Below, one piece after another: positions 58,901 through 64,000 of a stretch of 64,000 nt of DNA. The first letter of the stretch is position 1. Each line of letters starts with the position of its first letter. Under the pieces are notes generated by a model. It was given only the letters and a program-made list of their open reading frames with translations, did no database searches and was not told the DNA's origin. The position numbers were made by a program, and so were the translations under genes. The stretch is from Phocoena phocoena (taxonomy: Eukaryota; Chordata; Mammalia; Artiodactyla; Phocoenidae), in contig NC_089240.1 of assembly GCF_963924675.1 (NCBI RefSeq), positions 117,991,680 to 118,055,679 of the forward strand. Reading direction: 5' to 3'.

Positions 58901-59564
58901 TGCGGACTGGCAGCAGGGGTGTGTTCCAGGCCGACTGGCAGGGACGCAGTATACCTAGGTCAAGAAGCCGGCGAATATGTGGAGTGATACCAGTTTTGGC
59001 CTCTATGGGCATGGGATATTGTCGGACACGTGCAGGATCTGCCCCTGGTTTGATTTCTATGAATAGGGCTGGGCGATGTTTGACTAGTCCCATCCCACCT
59101 GTTTCTGCCCATGCTTCGGGGAACTGCTGAAGCCATGACTTTATATCTTGATTTTGGGAGGGTGGTTCCTGGTGAAGTCGGTACTCATCTTCCAAGTTCA
59201 GGGTGAGCACAGATATGGGTTGGTTGTGAGGGTCTGTTATGATCGGCCCCTCTGACCGAAAATGAATTTGCGCTCCCATTTTAGTAAGTAAGTCTCTCCC
59301 CAGTAAGGGGCAAGGGCTATCGGGAATGACCAGAAAGGAGTGGGTTACTTTTCCCGTGCCCAAGTCTACAGTTCTCTGAGTGGTCCAGGGGTAACGTTTA
59401 ACTCCCGTAGCTCCCTGGACCCAGGAGGTTTTGTCAGAAATTTTCCCATGGGGCTTAACCAAGACCGAATGCTGTGCCCCTGTATCCACCAGGAATTGGA
59501 CTGGTTTCCCCTCCACTTGTAGGGTTACCCTGGGTTCGGGGAGGGGGTCCGAACCCCGTCCCCC
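55878..59564 (-). CDS. pol: pro-pol polyprotein (protease, RT, RNase H, integrase)
   Basis: The frame follows the TAG at 59,565-59,567 and is open without a stop to C12 and beyond, into env (ORF 54,252-59,516 if counted from the GTG at 59,516; numbers below use that count). Protease: LVDTGA with catalytic D11. Reverse transcriptase: LPQGFKNSP and YVDD at 325-328 (58,533-58,544). RNase H: TDGSS with D628, then AEL, TDSRYAF and NNLADQ acids. Integrase: HHCC finger with C867 and C870, core D898, D957, E993, spacing D-X58-D-X35-E, then a C-terminal RWKGPYQ region. All catalytic acids are present, so the enzymes could be functional. Expression would use readthrough of the gag-end TAG, which the A12 break in gag disturbs. 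Normal gammaretroviral pol ends near here. The fused continuation is an effect of the C12 break. Confidence 0.93.
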
Positions 59565-59567
59565 CTA
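59565..59567 (-). other. gag-pol readthrough TAG
   Basis: TAG in the pol frame, followed by GGGGGACGGGG, the G-rich context typical of gammaretroviral readthrough sites. The upstream part of this frame (to 59,765) ends KATTPVLFTHDAE, the likely original Gag end, one frame away from the present gag frame. Confidence 0.75.
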
Positions 59568-59574
59568 CTCTGCA

Positions 59575-61179
59575 TCATGTGTAAACAGGACTGGGGTGGT
59601 GGCCTTCGGTTGCCATTGTCCCTGGTTGGGGCGCGGCTGCCTTTTTTTTTTTTGGGCATTCCCGAGCCCAATGGCCTTTTTCCTTGCAATAGGCACATTG
59701 ATCTCTGTCCAATGGTCGCCTGGGAGGTCGAGTGGCTGGGGGGCCCCCTTGATCTTTCTGAACAATGGCGGCCAGGACCTTAGTCATTTTCTCAGTGGCT
59801 TTAAGTTGTTTATCCTCTGGGGCGTCTCGGTTATTAAAGACGCGCTGAGCAATACGGAGTAGGTCCTGTATCTGTTTGCCCTCCAGATCTTCTAACTTCT
59901 GGAGTTTCTTTTTAATGTCAGGGGCTGCCTGGTTAACGAAGGACATTACAACGGCAGCCTGATTTTCGGGGGCCTCTGGATCCATAGGGGTATATTGCCT
60001 AAAGGCTTCCATTAATCTTTCTAAATAAGAGGAGGGACTTTCTGTTTTACCTTGTACAATTGAATATACCTTGGCCAAATTAGTGGGCTTGCGCGCGGCA
60101 GCCCGGAGACCCGCCATTAGAGTCTGGCGATAAATGAGCAGTCGTCCCCTACCTTCTCCGGTGTTGTAGTCCCAATCATCCTGCGGGGGACTAGTTAAGG
60201 GAAAGGCTGCATTAATAAGATCAGGGTTAGCGGTGGGTTGACCATCATCTCCAGGAACCAGTTTTCTTGCCTCCAGCTGGATTCGTTCTCGTTCCTCGGT
60301 AGTGAACAGGATCCGGAGAAGCTGTTGGCAGTCATCCCAGGTGGGCTGATGGGTAAACATAACACTATCTAGAAGAGCTATCAAGTCTTTAGGATTATCA
60401 GAAAAACGAGCATTCTGGGTTTTCCAATTATATAAGTCACTGGTAGAGAATGGCCAATATTGGAGTCGGGGGTTCCCTGTCTCATCGGGAGGGCCTATTT
60501 CTCGCAGGGGTAGGGCTGTGGTGGAATCTGGATGGCGGAACCCTGGGTCGCGCTGAGCGCGTCCACGGGTGCGTCCAGCCGGCCCAGGGGAGTTATTTTC
60601 ATTGGGCAGGAGGGCCGGCAGTGCCTCTGCCTCTCGGTCCTCCGGTTCTGACCTGGGTGGCTTCTCGGGAGGGGCCACAGGAGGTTCTTCCAAGGGGAGA
60701 GGAGCAGGGTCAGGAGCAGGAAGGGGGACCGGTTGTGGGGCCAAAGGAGGATGTTGATATGGAGGGGGTTCTATGAGAAGGAGGTCTTGGCTGTCAGAAA
60801 GTATGGGTGCGGTTGAGGTCTGAGGCTTGGGAGGTTTAGTTGGTCGGGCCGTAAGGATCTTATATGTCCCTGATGACAAAAAGGGGGCCATCCAGGGAGG
60901 TGGGTTTTCTACCAGGTCCTGCCATACCAAGATGTAGGGGATTTGGTCCGGATGGCCTTCTTTCCCTGGTAAGAAAACTCTAGATTTAATTTTTAGGACT
61001 ATAGGAAGACAAAAGGTACCCTCGGTGGGCCAACCAACCCCGAAAGTTGGCCATTCAGAGCGGCAGAAGGTAATAAGTTTTCTTTTCCGGATGTCCAGAC
61101 TGAGATCGTGTCCTCGGGATTTCACATCCCCAAAATTAGTGAGAAGGAGGGAGAGAGGGGTACTCTGTGTTTGGCCCAT
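59575..61179 (-). CDS. gag: gag polyprotein (534 codons)
   Basis: Starts MGQTQ at 61,179 (G2 myristoylation). Matrix to about 110; proline-rich p12-like region with the PPPY late motif at 138-141 (60,757-60,768), which recruits NEDD4-type ligases for budding; capsid from about 224 (PLREIGP), with the major homology region at 376-395 (QGKTESPSSYLERL); nucleocapsid with one CCHC zinc knuckle, C495-X2-C-X4-H-X4-C508. After the KKKK at the A12 run (59,642-59,653) the frame ends with TGA at 59,575, about 28 residues on; the pol-frame alternative continues to the TAG. The length and order are those of MLV/PERV-type Gag. The upstream frame has a TAA at about 61,213-61,215, so no glyco-Gag extension is seen. 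Confidence 0.95.
   Translation of the reverse strand: MGQTQSTPLSLLLTNFGDVKSRGHDLSLDIRKRKLITFCRSEWPTFGVGWPTEGTFCLPIVLKIKSRVFLPGKEGHPDQIPYILVWQDLVENPPPWMAPFLSSGTYKILTARPTKPPKPQTSTAPILSDSQDLLLIEPPPYQHPPLAPQPVPLPAPDPAPLPLEEPPVAPPEKPPRSEPEDREAEALPALLPNENNSPGPAGRTRGRAQRDPGFRHPDSTTALPLREIGPPDETGNPRLQYWPFSTSDLYNWKTQNARFSDNPKDLIALLDSVMFTHQPTWDDCQQLLRILFTTEERERIQLEARKLVPGDDGQPTANPDLINAAFPLTSPPQDDWDYNTGEGRGRLLIYRQTLMAGLRAAARKPTNLAKVYSIVQGKTESPSSYLERLMEAFRQYTPMDPEAPENQAAVVMSFVNQAAPDIKKKLQKLEDLEGKQIQDLLRIAQRVFNNRDAPEDKQLKATEKMTKVLAAIVQKDQGGPPATRPPRRPLDRDQCAYCKEKGHWARECPKKKKAAAPQPGTMATEGHHPSPVYT
59642..59653. other. A12 homopolymer (T12 on +), frame break in gag
   Basis: Twelve T on the + strand, in the lysine run after the zinc knuckle. 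It separates the gag frame from the frame that leads to TAG and pol. Slippage, length polymorphism or sequencing error could all apply. Confidence 0.85.
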
Positions 61180-61481
61180 GTTTAGGTCCTGGAAGAGGTT
61201 GGTTAGAAAAGGTTATTCTGAAAACGAAAGTGATTAAGAGCAGTCCCAATAGCGGAGCCTGTAAAAGGAGGAAGGGAGGTTATCGCGTGCGTGCTTCAGA
61301 TGGGCTATCAACCCCCAGATGGGTCGTGGTGGACGTCTCCAACCACGCCCGACTAGGTGTCCTATAGCGCGTCCGCCAGGACTGTCCTAGTCCCCAAAAC
61401 AGAAGGTACCTTGAGCCAGCTTACTTACCGATCGGTTGTCAGCGATGACCCGTTGACCTGATGTCTGGTGGGCTTGGGGGC
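61180..61481 (-). other. Proviral leader
   Basis: Non-coding leader between the primer site and gag, with no long open frame. It includes the splice donor. Packaging structure was not assessed. Confidence 0.8.
61421..61430 (-). promoter_or_regulatory. Major splice donor (candidate)
   Basis: CGGTAAGTAA in the viral sense, with a near-consensus GTAAGT. Position (just after the primer site) suits the donor for the env message. Confidence 0.7.
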
Positions 61482-61499
61482 ATCCCGGACGAGCCCCCA
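61482..61499 (-). promoter_or_regulatory. Primer-binding site for tRNA-Pro
   Basis: TGGGGGCTCGTCCGGGAT in the viral sense, two bases after the LTR end, is a perfect 18-nt complement to the tRNA-Pro 3' end, as in MLV. Confidence 0.95.
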
Positions 61500-61575
61500 A
61501 ATGAAATGCCCACGGTCATGAGACCCCTCCACAAGACCACCAGAGACAAGAGTCAAAGCCAAACGGCAAGGGTCA

Positions 61576-61581
61576 TTTATT
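61576..61581 (-). promoter_or_regulatory. AATAAA, 5' LTR
   Basis: Polyadenylation signal in the R region of the promoter LTR. Confidence 0.8.
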
Positions 61582-61656
61582 GCAGGTTCGAACCTGGACC
61601 TCCGCGCACTCGTTGCCGGTGACGCTAAGAGGTCCCGATGGAGTTTAGTACAGCTC

Positions 61657-61663
61657 TTTTATA
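61657..61663 (-). promoter_or_regulatory. TATA box, 5' LTR
   Basis: TATAAAA on the viral strand. The transcription start would be about 25-30 bases further on, near 61,630. Confidence 0.87.
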
Positions 61664-61704
61664 CACAGGTACAAACAAACTCGCGACCTTCAGGGGTGGG
61701 GGGT

Positions 61705-61774
61705 ACTGATCGGCTAACTTTTAAACAAAGACACTAGTCACTGATTGGTTAACTTTTAAACAAAGACACTAGTC
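61705..61774 (-). promoter_or_regulatory. U3 35-bp tandem repeat, 5' LTR
   Basis: Same repeat as in the 3' LTR. As this is the promoter copy, it is the likely enhancer of the provirus. Confidence 0.8.
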
Positions 61775-62013
61775 ACCGTCTGATTGGTTGGATGGTTGCA
61801 AAAGGGGGTTCAGCAAGCATAGTTACAGAAGCGAGAGCGGCTGGTTAAGTTTCGGTTTCCTGAGGCTTTGTTTTTCAATTAGGAATACTTAAGATGGGGC
61901 CATAGTTACAAACAGTACAAACAGGAAGATCGATGCAATCCTAGCAGCGCTACGGCCTAATGGCAGGGCATCAATTCAGTCCTATTTCTACCAAAGTAGA
62001 ACATAGCCCTTCA

Positions 62014-62017
62014 GCTT
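62014..62017. repeat. Provirus target duplication, right copy (gctt)
   Basis: gctt directly follows the right LTR. Confidence 0.9.
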
Positions 62018-62430
62018 TATCCGATATCAACATCATGCTCATAAATTTGTAATGTCCAGAATCATCTAACCGTTTGCCACTTTTGAAAATCAAAATAAGT
62101 ATTTATTTCCTTGATTTCAGGTTCTCTCCTATTTTCTCTGATTCCTCAAACTCTGACATGATAGCATGATAGCATTCTGTGTGTGTGTGTGTTTTCTTTT
62201 TTATCTAAGCTCTCTCCTTTGGGGACACAGTCACCTGAGTAAGGACTTTCAAACTCATTTATATATCTCCTATGTGTTCTCTTACACTCTCATCTCAATT
62301 TTGGTCTTCCGCTGACTCACTAAAGTTCTTTTCTAACCTTTTCAGTCTGAAGCTCGTTGCCTTTTTCAGAGAAGACAACAGATTTGGAGTTCTGCCATTC
62401 TTGAATTCCATCAACATTACTCCTTCAGTC
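62018..62430. other. No gene; host flank
   Basis: Unassigned host sequence. A (TG)7-8 run is at about 62,178-62,193. Confidence 0.4.
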
Positions 62431-62882
62431 CCAAGCAGCATACCTCTCCCCTGACTTTGTTCTTGCTCAGAACATAATGAAGCCCCATGCTGTTCCTTAA
62501 AGATGCTAAGCATATCCTCAAATCAGGGCCTTTGCATTTCCTGAACCCTCAGCCAGGAATGCTCTTTACCCAGATATTTGCAGGACTTGCCCCTCAATTC
62601 ATTTAGATATCTTGCCAATTGTCTTCTCATCAGAGAAGTCATCCCTAGTACTGAGGGTGAAACAGCACACACATATACCTATAACCACCCCTGTGATCAC
62701 TCTCTGCCCCTTACCCTGCTCTATTTTTCTTCTTAGCAATTATCACCATCTGATATATTTCTTTGGTTACCGTTTGTCTAGTCCCACTAGAAAATAAGTT
62801 GCACAAGGACAAGAATTTTTGTTTTTGTTTATTGCTACAACAGTGCTTGTCACATAGTAGATGCTCAATAAATGCGTTAAAA
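62431..62882 (+). repeat. L2 LINE 3' end
   Basis: 'gggcctttgcatttcctgaaccctcagccaggaatgctctttaccc' (62,527-62,572), 'cttctcatcagagaagtcatccc' and 'tagtagatgctcaataaatgcg' follow the L2 3' end. Confidence 0.82.
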
Positions 62883-63461
62883 ACTAATGATGCCTACATA
62901 CTTTTCTTAGCACATTGTCCCGTGAGACCTACGTATAATTTTTCCACCCTGAAGACGACTCTGAAGGTCCTAACAATAAATAATACTGCCATGAGAATAA
63001 CGATTGGAAGTGACTGGAAAATAAAACTTAGATCCTGGAATTTTTATGACTTGACCCATATGATATGCAAAGCCAGCCTGAAGGTCTAATGGAGGACAAC
63101 ACATGTGAGATCACAGTACTCACTGGAATTTAGTGGGGCCAGCCTAAAGCCTGGAGGCAGAAGAGGCTGCCCGTATCACAAAGGAGCATATCTGCTAGGA
63201 GAGGGGGTGAAGTCATACTGTATACTAAATTGACATTCACTTAGATATATAGGTGTTGATATGGAAAGAAGTCCATGACATTATGTTAAGTGAAAAAGGC
63301 AAGAAATGCAACAAGATGTACGTTATGGTTCTACTTATATGCCGTTGGAGGAGGTGGGGAGAGATGTCTAGGGTGTAGAGGGATATATTAAAATATTAAT
63401 ATTGTTATCTCTGAATGGTGTCATTTTATTTTAGATTTTTTGAAAGGTCTTTTTCTGTGTC
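62883..63461. other. No gene; unassigned sequence
   Basis: No repeat or coding signal recognised. The 108-codon frame at 62,763-63,089 begins in the L2 and has no motif. Confidence 0.35.
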
Positions 63462-63931
63462 TGGTTTTTTAAAATTTATTTTATTGAAGTATAGTTGATT
63501 TACAATGTTGTGTTAATTTCTGCTGTACAGCAAAGTGAGTCAGATATATATATATTCTTTTTCATATTCTTTTCCATTATGGTTTATCACAGGATATTGA
63601 ATATAGTTCCCTGTGCTCTACAGTAGGACCTTGTTATTTATCCATCTTATATATAATAGTTTGCACCTGCTAACCCCAAACTCCCAATCCATCCCTCCCC
63701 CACTCCCCCTCTCCCTTGCCAACCACAAGTTTGTTCTCTATATTTGTAAGTTCCTTTCTGTTTCATAGATATGTTCATTTGTGTCATATTTTAGATTCCA
63801 CATATAAGTGATATCATATGGTATTTGTCTTTCTCTTTCTGGCTTAGTTCACTTAGTATGATAATCTCTAGGTCTATCCATGTTGCTGCAAATGGTGTTA
63901 TTGCATTCTTTTTTATGGCTGAGCAGTATTT

Positions 63932-63974
<43 letters not shown>

Positions 63975-64000
63975 CCACATCTTCTTTATCCATTTATCTG
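63462..64000 (-). repeat. L1 3' end, antisense, cut by the window edge
   Basis: 'ttttattgaagtatagttgatttacaatgttgtgttaatttc' (63,480-63,521), 'gtacagcaaagtgagtcag', C-rich 'ccctcccccactccccctctccc', then ORF2 C-terminus antisense. A (TG)n run is at 63,935-63,971. It continues past the edge. Confidence 0.88.

Larger units (their letters stand above)
53698..62013 (-). mobile_element. Endogenous gammaretrovirus provirus, near intact
   Basis: The 8,316-bp provirus is in reverse orientation: 5' LTR (61,502-62,013), primer site, leader with splice donor, gag, pro-pol, env, polypurine tract, 3' LTR (53,698-54,209). The two LTRs appear identical over 512 bp and the 4-bp target repeat is perfect, so little time has passed since integration. 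MLV-type traits are MGQT myristoyl start, PPPY late domain, one CCHC zinc knuckle, gag TAG readthrough arrangement and tRNA-Pro primer site. The env is of the RD114/type-D class. There are two frame breaks, each in a 12-base homopolymer. I cannot name it. Delphinid gammaretroviruses have been described (killer-whale ERV) and are the first comparison to make. Confidence 0.97.
61502..62013 (-). repeat. 5' LTR (promoter copy)
   Basis: 512 bp, equal to the 3' LTR in every block compared, offset +7,804. This copy would start viral transcription toward lower coordinates. Confidence 0.97.

Noticed and set aside
54252..59516. A natural Pol-Env fusion protein
   Set aside because: An env leader in another frame at 55,966 and a 12-base homopolymer at the switch point explain it better as a frame break.
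59431..59862. Plus-strand frames of 60-143 codons antisense to the provirus
   Set aside because: They are shadows of gag and pol in the opposite strand, without retroviral antisense-gene features.

Overview
The window looks like a mammalian nuclear genome, almost certainly a cetacean. The clearest sign is the many copies of CHR-type tRNA-derived SINEs (a tRNA-like head, then a poly-A tail). Several have long, nearly pure A tails and clear target-site duplications. The L1 3' ends are of the cetartiodactyl type. I see no host protein-coding exon, rRNA, tRNA or CRISPR array. Most short open frames are chance readings of repeats.

Layout. 1-5.5 kb: old LINE remnants, a small Tigger-like MITE, a CHR-1 SINE, MIRs and a Tigger-derived element with a 119-codon frame. 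5.5-8.4 kb: L2 and MIR relics plus unique sequence and a CA microsatellite. 8.4-10.9 kb: an old antisense L1. 10.9-14.5 kb: a MIR, a CHR-1 SINE and a cluster of MER5-like hAT relics. 14.5-17.5 kb: the longest repeat-poor stretch, AT-rich, possibly conserved noncoding DNA. 17.5-25 kb: two L1s head to head. 25-32.5 kb: L1 3' ends, CHR-2 SINEs and old repeats. 32.6-37.5 kb: a nested stack, an L1 with a 17-bp target duplication that contains a 2.6-kb hAT transposon with broken transposase, a second L1 and a CHR-2 SINE. 37.5-53.7 kb: old repeats, a second copy of the Tigger-derived element, an L1 with two SINEs inside, and two CHR-2 SINEs inserted one after the other at one site.

The outstanding feature is at 53,698-62,013 on the minus strand: an 8.3-kb gammaretrovirus-type endogenous provirus. 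It has two 512-bp LTRs that look identical by eye, a 4-bp target duplication (gctt), a perfect 18-nt tRNA-Pro primer site, a polypurine tract, a splice donor, gag (534 codons) and pro-pol with its catalytic residues. Its env carries the SDGGG-x2-D-x2-R receptor motif of the RD114/type-D interference group. Only two frame breaks are visible, and both lie in 12-base homopolymers (A12 near the end of gag, C12 near the start of env). The second leaves pol and most of env in one continuous 1,754-codon frame. One TM cysteine of the usual CX6CC motif is also absent. By LTR identity the insertion is very recent.

The proviral parts fit together in the usual way. The 5' LTR (right side in window coordinates) drives one transcript, gag and pro-pol would be made from it with stop-codon readthrough, and env from a spliced message. 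The sequence between elements shows no gene.
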